DNA of 64,000 bases, from positions 1 through 64,000 of the forward strand of contig CAJTNL010000007.1 in assembly GCA_910577755.1 (NCBI GenBank), in the 5' to 3' direction. The notes below the pieces were generated by a model. It was not told the DNA's origin. It worked only from the letters and a program-made list of their open reading frames with translations, and ran no database searches. Position 1 is the first letter of the stretch, and the number at the start of each line of letters is the position of its first letter. Shown here piece after piece: positions 36,385 through 44,927 of the stretch. Made by a program: the position numbers and the translations under genes. This stretch comes from an uncultured Eubacteriales bacterium (GTDB taxonomy: Bacteria > Bacillota > Clostridia > Oscillospirales > Acutalibacteraceae).

Positions 36385-37242
36385 TTACTTGCCTCCAATT
36401 GCATCAAGAGATGTCTGTTTTCCGCCATACAGCCCCATTGGCTCCACATGAATTTCAGCCGCAGAAATAAGATTCGTACCATTCTTCTGGTTGAAATCTT
36501 CTAAATAAGGTGTATGTTGAAAATAATTTGCATCTATTTCTCCGCTATCCACTACATTATTTGGCTGAATATAATCTGTGTACTCAGTAATGCGAAGCGT
36601 AATATTTCTTTCCGCTAAAATTTCTCTAGCAACCTTCAAAATTTCAGTGTGAGGCGTTGGCGATGCAGCAATAGATATTGTTGTACCGTCAAGAGCCTGA
36701 TAGTCTACAGTTGCATCAAATCCATTACCCGGATTATTTATTACACTGATGACTGCACCGTTATACTGCTGCTCAATAAAATTGATTACTTTTTGACTTT
36801 TAAGAGCTGCTGTAAGAGCCTTTATTTTGTCTGTATTTTCAGCGCCCGCCTTGACCGCCAGAATGTTATTATATGCTGAAGAAGATCCTTCAAGAGCAAG
36901 TGAATCAGAAGCTGGACTTAGCTTTGCTTCAATTGCATAGTTAGAGTTAATAATGGCATAATCCACATCGCGTCGTACATTAGGCAACTGTGCAGCCTCT
37001 ACCTCTTTAAAGGTAATATTATATGGATTTTCTGTAATATCACGTGGGGTCGCAGTAATGTCTGCACCTTCTTTCAGTTTAATGTAGCCTAGCTCCTGTA
37101 AAAGCATCAAGGCACGAGCCTCATTAGTCGTATCGTTTGGAACAGCTATGGTTAAAGAGCCACTGCCTGAGCAGGCAGATAACGTTGTGAACGTTGCAAC
37201 CACAAGTATGGTTGCTAAAATAACAGTAAAGATTCTTTTCAT
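36385..37242 (-). CDS. metQ: Methionine-binding lipoprotein
   Basis: The substrate-binding lipoprotein of MetNIQ. AGGAG lies 9 bases before ATG 37242; an ATG three codons upstream is too close to that site. The 285-residue product has a signal with lipobox LSAC (Cys24). The NlpA/MetQ family fold shows ARALMLLQELGYIKLKEG, DYAIINSNYAIEAKL, and a second lobe repeat. In the second half, residues after the GGK at the end of the first copy begin a related sequence. The order is first lobe motifs then IEVAASPTPHTEILK-like (ISIAASPTPHTEILK), unusual for a MetQ of this length. Confidence 0.88.
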   Translation of the reverse strand: MKRIFTVILATILVVATFTTLSACSGSGSLTIAVPNDTTNEARALMLLQELGYIKLKEGADITATPRDITENPYNITFKEVEAAQLPNVRRDVDYAIINSNYAIEAKLSPASDSLALEGSSSAYNNILAVKAGAENTDKIKALTAALKSQKVINFIEQQYNGAVISVINNPGNGFDATVDYQALDGTTISIAASPTPHTEILKVAREILAERNITLRITEYTDYIQPNNVVDSGEIDANYFQHTPYLEDFNQKNGTNLISAAEIHVEPMGLYGGKQTSLDAIGGK

Positions 37243-37272
37243 AATTTTCATCTCCTAAAATATGTTATATCA

Positions 37273-37365
37273 CTAATGTTTATATTTGCATGTAAACAGT
37301 TTTATCAGACACATTCGTTTATTCTTTATATTTGTTTGAATAATGATACGGGTCATCATATACAT
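37273..37365 (-). CDS. Second short leader ORF upstream of metQ (30 aa)
   Basis: AAAGGAG lies 10 bases before ATG 37365. The 30-residue frame starts MYMMTRIII, so three of its first four codons are Met or lie beside Met. It ends 31 bases before metQ, downstream of the leader terminator. Its translation could couple to or control metQ. It may also be a spurious frame. Confidence 0.45.
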   Translation of the reverse strand: MYMMTRIIIQTNIKNKRMCLIKLFTCKYKH

Positions 37366-37388
37366 ACTATAATAACTCCTTTCGACAT

Positions 37389-37427
37389 AAAAAAAGAGGA
37401 CAGCCTCCAATGAAGCTTCCCTCCAAT
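37389..37427 (-). terminator. Putative attenuator terminator in the met leader
   Basis: On the minus strand GGAGG-CTGT-CCTC is followed by seven T (37395 down to 37389). The same GGAGG is part of CATTGGAGG (37412-37404), which could instead pair with CTTCCAATG at 37500-37492 in the upstream short gene. ATTGGAGGGAAG (37427-37416) is a second possible partner. Competing helices of this kind are the hallmark of attenuation. The stem alone is short (4-5 bp). Confidence 0.5.
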
Positions 37428-37473
37428 AAATACAAAATGGTTTTACTATCTTTGTAGAAAAATAGCTTCTCAT

Positions 37474-37578
37474 TCATACAACAGAAAAGTACATTGGAAG
37501 ATTTGCAAGACAATTCGAACACATATGACATATATGCATTTCTGTCATATTCATGGTATTATCGTGTAAATTTTCCAT
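37474..37578 (-). CDS. Met-rich leader peptide (34 aa) upstream of the methionine transporter
   Basis: AAGGAG stands 8 bases before ATG 37578, and a consensus promoter lies just upstream, so the short frame should be translated. Six of 34 residues are methionine (positions 1, 9, 11, 14, 19, 29), far above average, and it precedes a methionine importer operon. It also contains a CxxCxxC motif (Cys17, 20, 23), which could bind a metal and is an alternative reason for its existence. The last Met codon lies within CTTCCAATG, which can pair with the attenuator stem. Confidence 0.6.
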   Translation of the reverse strand: MENLHDNTMNMTEMHICHMCSNCLANLPMYFSVV

Positions 37579-37618
37579 AATACTTACTCCTTATATAAGA
37601 ATGACTTTTAATGCTGTG

Positions 37619-37647
37619 AGTATAGCATTATTTCCCTATTTTGTCAA
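37619..37647 (-). promoter_or_regulatory. Promoter of the met leader and metQNI operon
   Basis: On the minus strand a consensus TTGACA (37642-37647), 17 bases, then TATACT (37619-37624). The expected transcript start is near 37612, about 34 bases before the leader peptide and 370 before metQ. Confidence 0.8.
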
Positions 37648-37983
37648 TAGAAAATTAGGTAATTTTATATTTTATGACACATATCTACATTTTATTCATT
37701 CTATATACCGTTTACTGAATGTACTTATTTATCAAAAATCACAGTAAAAGTTTGTAACTGCTCATATAAATCATCTGTTTATATATAATACAAATGCCTA
37801 TTACTTCTATAACCTCATACAAAAATTATCCATGAAACAACAAAAGATGTCCATATCGCAACAAAATATAAATAATATGCCATACCTGTATACATACAAA
37901 TCAAAAAGTACTATAATATTAAAATATCATCCTATACTTATATAAGTACAAAAATAAAAAATATTTAGAAAAGAGAGATTATA

Positions 37984-39402
37984 TTGAGTAATAAGTATCG
38001 GCACTTAGCTCAGAATACCATAATCTTTGCTATAGGAACATTCAGTTCAAAAGTTTTGGTATTCTTAATGATGCCAATATATACCCGTGCATTATCTACC
38101 ACTGAATACGGCACGGTTGATTTAATTCAACAAATTTCAAATTTACTTGTACCAGTGGTAACTTTAGGCGTTACCTCCGCCCTGATTCGCTTTGGAATCG
38201 ACACCTCCTTTCGTAAAAACGATGTATTTACCACCGGTATCATATGCTTTACAAGTGGATTTACGCTTTTATTATGTTTTTCACCCTTAATGAACATGAT
38301 TTCTTATACTTCAGATTATACGGTTATGCTGTATTTTTTCATTTTAATGTCTGCCCTAAGAGAAATGTGCAGTCAATTTTCCAGAGTCAAAGGTTATGTA
38401 AAGTTATATGCTTTTGATGGTTTTCTAACTACCTTTATGAATTGTCTGTTAACAATTATATTTTTAACAGGATTTCATTGGGGTATAAACGGCTACTTAT
38501 CAGCAATTATTACAACAGATGCACTTTCTACATTATTCTTGTTCTTCTCAGCCCGACTGTTTCGAAATATTCATTTTCGAGGACTAAACAAAAAAACATT
38601 TAAAATAATACTGCGTTATGCACTCCCTATGATTCCAACAACATTACTGTGGTGGATCGTCAGCGTTTCAGACCGTTATTTTATTACTTTTATGATTGGT
38701 CCTGACGCCAACGGTCTATATGCAGCGGCCTTTAAAATACCAACTATAGTTGTTCTTGTCTCTACGATTTTTATGGATGCATGGCAGGTCAGCGCTGTTT
38801 CAGAAATTAAAGATCGAAAAGCTTTAGCACGCTTTTTCTCTAATGTATTTCGGGGTTATCAATCCATAATATTTCTCGGCGGTGGCTTACTCATTCCTTT
38901 TTCCAAAATATGCACCATTATACTGGTATCCGGAGATTATTACGAATCATGGAACTACATTCCGTTTCTTATGTTGGCAACCATCTACAATTGTATGGTT
39001 CAATTTATGGGTACCGTCTATATGATTGAACGTAAGAGTGTCACAAGTCTTATCACCTCAATTATAGCAGCCGTCTCCAATCTGATTGGTAATTTCATTT
39101 TGATTCCTCTATGCGGCATTAGCGGCGCCGCATATTCTACCTGTTTTAGCTATTTTCTTGTTTTTGTTATTCGGGCAATTCATACCAAAAAATTTATTCG
39201 TATTAACTATAGCGTATTAAAATTTGCAGTCAATGCCCTGCTAACACTCGTGCAAGCAATTATTATGATTACAGAAGTGCCCGGTTGGATTATCTATGAA
39301 GTTTTCTTAACACTATTAATATTACTATTAAATATAAAAATACTGATACAAAGTGTTAGTAAAATAATGGGAAAATTCGGACGCAAAAAAGCCAAAATAT
39401 AA
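37984..39402 (+). CDS. Oligosaccharide flippase family (Wzx-like) membrane protein
   Basis: The 472-residue product has about 14 hydrophobic segments and the MOP/Wzx-type N-terminus (NTIIFAIGTFSSKVLVFLMMPIYTRALSTTEYG). Such proteins flip lipid-linked sugar units or related lipids across the membrane. No glycosyltransferase genes are adjacent, so the substrate is unknown. It starts at TTG 37984 with AAGAGAG upstream, and a strong terminator follows. Confidence 0.85.
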   Translation: MSNKYRHLAQNTIIFAIGTFSSKVLVFLMMPIYTRALSTTEYGTVDLIQQISNLLVPVVTLGVTSALIRFGIDTSFRKNDVFTTGIICFTSGFTLLLCFSPLMNMISYTSDYTVMLYFFILMSALREMCSQFSRVKGYVKLYAFDGFLTTFMNCLLTIIFLTGFHWGINGYLSAIITTDALSTLFLFFSARLFRNIHFRGLNKKTFKIILRYALPMIPTTLLWWIVSVSDRYFITFMIGPDANGLYAAAFKIPTIVVLVSTIFMDAWQVSAVSEIKDRKALARFFSNVFRGYQSIIFLGGGLLIPFSKICTIILVSGDYYESWNYIPFLMLATIYNCMVQFMGTVYMIERKSVTSLITSIIAAVSNLIGNFILIPLCGISGAAYSTCFSYFLVFVIRAIHTKKFIRINYSVLKFAVNALLTLVQAIIMITEVPGWIIYEVFLTLLILLLNIKILIQSVSKIMGKFGRKKAKI

Positions 39403-39435
39403 TATTATCTTTCTTCGTATTTACAAATAATAAAG

Positions 39436-39475
39436 AGTCCGCAGCATTCAGTACGATGCCGCGGACTTTCTTTAT
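39436..39475 (+). terminator. Terminator of the flippase gene
   Basis: AGTCCGC (39436-39442) and GCGGACT (39461-39467) form the base of a GC-rich hairpin with GCAT/ATGC inside, followed by TTCTTTATTATT. It may also serve the minus-strand PAP2 gene. Confidence 0.8.
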
Positions 39476-39661
39476 TATTATTTTATTTAAGCCGGCAAAG
39501 AAGGTCACAAAAACTTTTCACTGTATCTTAACTACAATATATATTTGTGCATAGCAATTTAATCAGAGTATGCTAAAAAATCCTTAAAGCTATCACCAAA
39601 AAATCTGATTATACAAAAAAGAGTACAGGGATAATCTTCTCCGTACCGTATGTACTATTAA

Positions 39662-40192
39662 TTAAACCAGTCGAACTGCAATCGGAATATTAATAAGTGC
39701 AACGACAACGCCCGAAAGCACTCCCAATAATATATCTGACGGAAAATGTACAAATAAATATAATCTAGAAAAAGAAATTATAAATGCCAAAGCTAATGCT
39801 ATCATACCCACGGTATAATTCATATGTAACAAAACAGTTGCACTGGCAAATGATGATGCTGTATGTCCCGACGGCAATGAAGAGCCCATTGGTCTTCGAA
39901 TTAAAATAGGGACATCTTTATAAATATCACAAGGTCGTAAACGATTGAACCGCGACTTTATAAACACGTTTGAAAAAGCTGTCATAATAATGGTTACAAT
40001 CAATAACACTCCATGGTATTTATACTGCGTGAACAAAGTAATATAAATCCCTGTAAAAACCCAGACCAAAGCGCCGTTCCCTATGTGTGTAAAAAAGGTC
40101 ATTATCTTGTCTAATGTGGATCTGCGCAATCCCTGTACTTTGAATAAAATTTTATTATCAATATGCTGTGTACGTACCTTAGTAAACTCCAT
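39662..40192 (-). CDS. PAP2-family membrane phosphatase
   Basis: The three-part PAP2 signature is intact: KSRFNRLRP, SLPSGHTASS and SRLYLFVHFPSD. Members dephosphorylate lipid phosphates such as undecaprenyl pyrophosphate or phosphatidic acid at the outer face of the membrane. Five to six hydrophobic segments are present. I prefer ATG 40192 (176 residues) with AGGAG upstream; ATG 40222 is in frame but has only a weak site. Confidence 0.88.
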   Translation of the reverse strand: MEFTKVRTQHIDNKILFKVQGLRRSTLDKIMTFFTHIGNGALVWVFTGIYITLFTQYKYHGVLLIVTIIMTAFSNVFIKSRFNRLRPCDIYKDVPILIRRPMGSSLPSGHTASSFASATVLLHMNYTVGMIALALAFIISFSRLYLFVHFPSDILLGVLSGVVVALINIPIAVRLV

Positions 40193-40371
40193 ATTGCTAT
40201 CTACTCCTAATTTAGTTTGCATTTTTCTTTCTATACCAGTATATCATATTTATATTTAAAAGAAAACAAAAATTAAAGCTTTAAAATAATTATAATATAT
40301 ACTAAAAAAACAAATAATTATCAAAAAAAGTATATTTTGTATATCCAATCTAAATGATTACAAAACAAGGG

Positions 40372-40399
40372 TTGATTATTATCGAAAATGTGATAAAAT
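40372..40399 (+). promoter_or_regulatory. Promoter of mscL
   Basis: TTGATT (40372-40377), 16 bases, TAAAAT (40394-40399), about 54 bases before the mscL ATG. Confidence 0.6.
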
Positions 40400-40452
40400 A
40401 AACAAGATATACGTTGTAAGACCCAAAATATATAAGAAAGGTTTACATAATA

Positions 40453-40956
40453 ATGAAACAGTTTTTCAAAGATTTTAAAGAATTTGCTATGCGCGGGAAT
40501 GTAATGGACATGGCAATCGGTGTTATAATCGGTGCTGCATTTGGTAAAATTGTATCTTCGCTTGTAGGAGACATTATTATGCCTGCATTATCCTTAATTA
40601 CCGGACGAGTCAGCTTACAAGACCTGAGTTTCACCTTACTAACTGCCGAAGGTAAAGACCCCATTATATTAAGTTATGGTGTATTTCTGCAAACAGTTTT
40701 AGACTTTTTACTGATTGCATTTTCTATTTTCGTTGTCATCAAAATTATCGGTAAACTACACAGAAAAAAAGTAGAAGAAATTGTACAAACACCACCAGAA
40801 CCAAGTAAAGAAGAATTACTTTTAACAGAAATCCGTGACTTGCTTGCAGAACAGAAAAATTTTACTTTATCAAAAAATATAGACAATCAAGATCTGGTAG
40901 GCATTTTGGAAATAGAAAAAAACAATGTAGCAGGCACAAATACGTGCGATGAATAA
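40453..40956 (+). CDS. mscL: Large-conductance mechanosensitive channel
   Basis: A pentameric channel that opens under membrane tension and releases solutes on osmotic downshock. The N-terminal helix and first membrane segment [27 protein letters not shown] and the second segment around [20 protein letters not shown] are intact. The 167-residue length is slightly long because of a C-terminal extension of about 25 residues after the usual cytoplasmic helix bundle. AAAGGTTT is the ribosome site. It is monocistronic, with its own promoter and terminator. Confidence 0.95.
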   Translation: MKQFFKDFKEFAMRGNVMDMAIGVIIGAAFGKIVSSLVGDIIMPALSLITGRVSLQDLSFTLLTAEGKDPIILSYGVFLQTVLDFLLIAFSIFVVIKIIGKLHRKKVEEIVQTPPEPSKEELLLTEIRDLLAEQKNFTLSKNIDNQDLVGILEIEKNNVAGTNTCDE

Positions 40957-40960
40957 TTAT

Positions 40961-40994
40961 AAAAGCAGATGCTCGTTGAAGTGTCTGCTTTTTT
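40961..40994 (+). terminator. Terminator of mscL
   Basis: AAAAGCAGA pairs with TCTGCTTTT around a 14-base loop, followed by a T-run. It starts 5 bases after the stop codon. Confidence 0.85.
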
Positions 40995-41068
40995 CAAATC
41001 TTAAAACGCTAGTAAACACAAATCCACGAATAAATTGTGTTTTCCACACAAACTGTGATACTCTATTA

Positions 41069-42511
41069 TTAGTAATTTACTTTGGATACACGGCGAAGAC
41101 GACCTTTAATCGGTTTATTTTGTAATGCTTTTAACACCTTATCACCCTTACCATTTAAAATCTCTACAAAGGTTGAAACCCCTTGTACATCAATAATACC
41201 AATATCCATAGATGTGACGCCTTTAATATTGCAAATGGTTCCAACTACATCTACAGGGCGCAGTTTAATTTTTCGGCCTGCATTGATATGAATTTTTGTA
41301 ATACTGCCATGAAATATAGAGCCTTTTTCAGGTTTAAACTCTGGCTTTTTGTTTAGCTTTTCTTCAAAAGCAGAACGATATTGTGCTACTAACTCTGTAA
41401 AAGGCGGTGTCACATAAATCCAACGAAAGCCTATATATGTCTGCAACTCCCGTGCTGCTTGTGTTTCCTGTTTTGTATAAAAAGTAATCGCAATACCATT
41501 TCTGCCATTTCGCCCGGTACGTCCAATACGATGTACATAATGCTCTTTGGCACGGGGTAAATCAAAATTAACCACATGCGTCACATGGTTAATATCAATG
41601 CCTCTTGACGCAACATCTGTTGCAATCAAATAACGAAAATCACCGCGCCGAAATTGATTCATTACCGAAATACGGTCATCCTGCTCCATTCCTCCGTGAA
41701 TTTTACCACACGGGATACCAAATTCCATCAAATCTTGATAGACCATATCCACTTTCTCCTGAGTATTGCAAAACACAATACAGCTATCAGGATTTTGCAA
41801 AATCAAAACATCTTTAAGCAATTGTAACTTATCTTTTTCTTCCACACGAAAGGCAGTTTGTTTAATCCGCTCTACAGTCACCGTTTGATGCTTTATTTCA
41901 ACTCTAACAGGATTTAGCAAATAAGTCTGTGCCAAACGTTCAATTTCTTTGGGCATGGTTGCTGAAAACAATAGCGTAATGGGATGACCAGGCAGATGAC
42001 TAAAAATAGTTTTTACCTGCTCTAAAAAACCCATATTCAGCATTTCGTCCGCTTCGTCAATGACTAGATAGCGGATACTAGAAGTATGAAGTGTTCCTCT
42101 CTCCATATGGTCCAACACTCTGCCTGGAGTCCCAACCACAATATGCGTTTTTTGCTTTAAAGCCTGCATTTGCCTATAAAAAGGTGAACGACCGTACAAA
42201 ACAGGCACGTTAATTCGTTTAAAGCGACCGATGTGAAAAAGATCTTCTTTTACTTGAATTGCAAGTTCTCTTGTGGGGGTTAAAACCAATGCTTGCGGTT
42301 GATTTTCATCCCAATTAACAAGTTCACAAAGCGGAATTCCAAAGGAAGCTGTTTTACCACTTCCTGTTTGTGATTTGGCTAACACATCTCTTCCTGCCAA
42401 AATTTCTGGAATGACTTTTACTTGCACAGGAGTCGGTGTATGATATTCTAACTGCTCCAGGGCAGATAAAATTTCTTTACTAAGAGGATATTCTATAAAA
42501 CTTGATGGCAT
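41069..42511 (-). CDS. dbpA: DEAD-box RNA helicase, DbpA/YxiN-like
   Basis: An ATP-dependent RNA helicase. Residues 1-360 hold the two RecA-like domains with the Q motif, AKSQTGSGKT (motif I), PTRELA, TPGR, DEAD, SAT and HRIGRTGR. Residues about 405-478 form an RRM-like DbpA RNA-binding domain (IHINAGRKIKLRPVDVVGTIC), which in DbpA/YxiN targets hairpin 92 of 23S rRNA in large-subunit assembly. The 480-residue length is typical. It stands alone, with a long AT-rich upstream region that could carry cold-shock-type control. Confidence 0.93.
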   Translation of the reverse strand: MPSSFIEYPLSKEILSALEQLEYHTPTPVQVKVIPEILAGRDVLAKSQTGSGKTASFGIPLCELVNWDENQPQALVLTPTRELAIQVKEDLFHIGRFKRINVPVLYGRSPFYRQMQALKQKTHIVVGTPGRVLDHMERGTLHTSSIRYLVIDEADEMLNMGFLEQVKTIFSHLPGHPITLLFSATMPKEIERLAQTYLLNPVRVEIKHQTVTVERIKQTAFRVEEKDKLQLLKDVLILQNPDSCIVFCNTQEKVDMVYQDLMEFGIPCGKIHGGMEQDDRISVMNQFRRGDFRYLIATDVASRGIDINHVTHVVNFDLPRAKEHYVHRIGRTGRNGRNGIAITFYTKQETQAARELQTYIGFRWIYVTPPFTELVAQYRSAFEEKLNKKPEFKPEKGSIFHGSITKIHINAGRKIKLRPVDVVGTICNIKGVTSMDIGIIDVQGVSTFVEILNGKGDKVLKALQNKPIKGRLRRVSKVNY

Positions 42512-43856
42512 ATACTAGCTCGCTTTCTTTTTAATTGCAATTGTCATAAATAAACATATGAAATACCTACACACTTTGCATAAGTATTTCATATGTATTT
42601 TTAGTAAATATATAGTTTTAAGGCTAATGGATTGTATTTTATTTTTTTAATATGTTCTATATCTATTTAAAAATAATATTGTATTTATTATACAAAGACA
42701 TTGCTGATTTGTCAATGAATCCTTTTTATATTTTTGATATTACTGCACTAACATAACTTTATTATAATGCTAAAAAATAGAATATTTTAATTATTAGTTA
42801 AACGCATAAAACTATACTCATATCATTTATGAATAGTTGCAAAACAATATAGAACTGATACTACTTCGTAACTAGCCATTATGTTAATTTTCTCAACATC
42901 AAAGTTATATAGTAAACTCTGGTGATATCATGACTAACGATGATTGTAATTCAAGCTCTAGGATAAATGCTTTATGTTTATCCAAATCATAATAGCAGAT
43001 TTGAAAAACTAGCTGTTTAACATAAATATTTGTAAACAAATAGAGAATCAAACATCACGAATCTTTTCAATACCATTTATAAATTACTTATACCATCCAT
43101 GAGCTATAATATAGAGATATAAAAAATGTAAATACGTATATATTATAACTCTGATATATCCTTAAATCTACAAAAAATTTAAAAAACAGAAATAAATCCA
43201 AAAAAATCTAATTTTTTAGGTATATTTAAAATATAGTTATTCATTTGAGACAAAATTTTATTTATTTTTATGTAAAAACTTTATATCAAATAAAATAATA
43301 ATAAGAAATAATACGATTCTATTAAAGCTCAAATATTAATTTTTATCAATAAATCTGTCCTCTATTCATCCAATAGCACAATCTTGCTATACTAATGTCT
43401 GTTAGTAATACAAGTCAATATAATGATTTAATAGCAATAAAGCGCCTATTTTAATATCCTTGCAATTTACAATCAAACTATATGTGTTACAAAATTACAA
43501 AATTTTTTACCTCCTGTAATTTTTTGTATTACAAATTAAAGTAGTTAATTATCGCTTCTTTGACAGCCTCTTTGTATTAAAAATCACTTTTTTAATACAG
43601 TATTTTGCTCTTAAAATAATAGAATATTATAAACCAAATACTTTTTTATGCACAATAAAAAGACTTTTATCTATGACTAAAAATTATTAGTATATTATAT
43701 ATAAACACTTACCAATTTCTGTATATTATGTATATTTAATATATAATGTAAAATTATAGATATTACACCTTATATTATACATTAAGTTTAATACTGTTAA
43801 TAATGCTAATATTATTTGTGTCAACTATTTCGTTTTTGTAATATTATATAACATTT
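42512..43856. other. 1.3-kb AT-rich gene desert upstream of the four-peptide cluster
   Basis: No credible gene on either strand. A perfect 11-bp hairpin TGTATTAAAAA-N5-TTTTTAATACA is at 43573-43599. Near 43490-43550 inverted TACAAAA/TTTTGTA repeats surround a bare AGGAGG (minus strand) with no start codon. The composition is about 80 percent AT. It could hold decayed genes or a regulatory region for the peptides. I see nothing stronger. Confidence 0.5.
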
Positions 43857-43885
43857 TTGTTGCACCTATTGTATCTCTATATAAA
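43857..43885 (+). promoter_or_regulatory. Promoter of the four-peptide cluster
   Basis: TTGTTG (43857-43862), 17 bases, TATAAA (43880-43885), about 50 bases before the first peptide gene. Confidence 0.55.
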
Positions 43886-43936
43886 AATATATTAAATTTA
43901 ATAGCAGAAACCATAAAAGAAAGGAGGGAAAATAAA

Positions 43937-44083
43937 ATGCAAAGATTTAATCAAATGACTGAAGCTCAAATGAGTAAAACAAATGGTGGTCTATTCTCTG
44001 TATTAATGGCCGGCATATCTCTTTTTGCATGTGTAACTGGCTTAACTGCTAGTGTTACTGCAGGAGCTACTAAAAAGAAATAA
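43937..44083 (+). CDS. Double-glycine leader peptide 1 (bacteriocin-like, 48 aa)
   Basis: AAAGGAGGG lies 9 bases before ATG 43937. The 18-residue leader MxxFNQMTEAQMSKxxGG ends in Gly-Gly, the cleavage signal of C39-peptidase ABC exporters. The 30-residue core is hydrophobic with one cysteine (Cys32) and ends in basic residues. The leader is almost identical in all four genes of the cluster, while the core differs. The layout resembles class IIb (lactobin A/cerein 7B-like) bacteriocins or ComC/Blp pheromones. No immunity or exporter gene is visible. Confidence 0.8.
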   Translation: MQRFNQMTEAQMSKTNGGLFSVLMAGISLFACVTGLTASVTAGATKKK

Positions 44084-44127
44084 GTAAAAGTTATTTTAGG
44101 TAATTAACAGAAAGGGAGGAAAATAAA

Positions 44128-44271
44128 ATGAAAAGATTTAATCAAATGACCGAAAAACAAATGAGCAAAACAGACGGTGGTCTTGTTTTGGCAACTGTTA
44201 TTGGAGCATTCTGTACTTTTGTTGCATGCACAGGTGTTGGTGGAGCACTTTACAATGCAGCAAAAAAATAA
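44128..44271 (+). CDS. Double-glycine leader peptide 2 (bacteriocin-like, 47 aa)
   Basis: AAAGGGAGG stands 8 bases before ATG 44128. The leader matches the shared pattern with Gly17-Gly18. The 29-residue core holds two cysteines (Cys29 and Cys34), which could form a disulfide, and a GVGG motif, and ends in two lysines. It is closest to peptide 1, sharing the A-C-x-T-G region. It starts 44 bases after peptide 1. Confidence 0.8.
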   Translation: MKRFNQMTEKQMSKTDGGLVLATVIGAFCTFVACTGVGGALYNAAKK

Positions 44272-44335
44272 ATTTCAATCTGCATTCGTTAGAATTATTT
44301 TTATCTAAATAAAATAGAAAAGTAGAGTGATATAT

Positions 44336-44476
44336 ATGAAAAAATTTAATCAAATGACTGAAGTGCAAATGAGTAAAGCTAATGGCGGCGCAGTACTTTC
44401 AGCTATGGCAGCATTAATTATAACAATAGTTGGTATTGGAACAGGCGCTGGCCTAGGAGCTGCATCAAATAAATAA
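44336..44476 (+). CDS. Double-glycine leader peptide 3 (bacteriocin-like, 46 aa)
   Basis: The ribosome site here (AGTAGAGTGA) is weaker than those of its neighbours. The leader is conserved through Gly18. The 28-residue core has no cysteine, is very hydrophobic and carries the glycine-zipper run GIGTGAGLGAA before a short polar end. It is closely related to peptide 4, especially in the C-terminal half, which points to a recent duplication. Confidence 0.78.
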   Translation: MKKFNQMTEVQMSKANGGAVLSAMAALIITIVGIGTGAGLGAASNK

Positions 44477-44553
44477 TTTTTATTTTGAAGTTTATCTTGG
44501 TTTAGCATATTTGATCAACTTTAAATGCAAAAATATAAAGAAAGGTGATACAT

Positions 44554-44694
44554 ATGAAAAAATTCAATCAAATGACTGAAGCTCAAATGAGTAAAGCTAG
44601 TGGTGGATCACTACTTGCAATCATAGCAGCAGCATTTATAGCAGTAACTGGTGTAGGTACAGGTGCTGGTCTAGCAGCAGCTACAAACAAATAG
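44554..44694 (+). CDS. Double-glycine leader peptide 4 (bacteriocin-like, 46 aa)
   Basis: AAAGGTGA lies 6 bases before ATG 44554. The leader is the same as in peptide 3 apart from a Val-to-Ala change and one near the GG site. The core has no cysteine and shows GVGTGAGLAAA, a GxxxG-type helix-packing motif typical of two-peptide bacteriocins. It is the last of the four, and a strong hairpin follows 8 bases after its stop. Confidence 0.8.
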   Translation: MKKFNQMTEAQMSKASGGSLLAIIAAAFIAVTGVGTGAGLAAATNK

Positions 44695-44701
44695 TTTTTT
44701 A

Positions 44702-44750
44702 TGCAAAACAAAACCTGACTCTCTTTTTAGAGAAGTCAGGTTGTTTTGCA
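44702..44750 (+). terminator. Terminator of the four-peptide cluster
   Basis: TGCAAAACA, ACCTGACT and CTCT pair with AGAGA, AGTCAGGT and TTTTGCA around a TTTTT loop. Only a loose T-rich tail follows. It marks the four genes as one transcript. Confidence 0.75.
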
Positions 44751-44883
44751 TTGTATTCTTTAGTTAAAACGTAAAAATATATGGACTCTCCTATCATGAT
44801 ACAATTTATCTGATAAGTTTTTTGAATATTAGTTAGAAGAATAATTTAACTTTCATAAAATTACTGATCTTTTAAACAATATA

Positions 44884-44927
44884 ATAAAAGTTCTAAACAG
44901 GTTTATAAACCTGTTTAGAACTTTTAT
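44884..44927 (-). terminator. Terminator of the leuS gene: perfect 44-base palindrome
   Basis: ATAAAAGTTCTAAACAGG and its exact complement meet at TTTATAAA. It begins directly after the leuS stop and, on the minus strand, ends in AACTTTTATTAT. It probably terminates transcription in both directions. Confidence 0.75.

Noticed and set aside
37252..37620. S-box, SMK-box or Met T-box riboswitch upstream of metQ
   Set aside because: I could not find the conserved S-box core or the T-box GGTGGNACCGCG motif on the minus strand.
44884..44927. Perfect 44-base palindrome as a recombination or operator site
   Set aside because: It begins directly after leuS and is sufficiently explained as a terminator.
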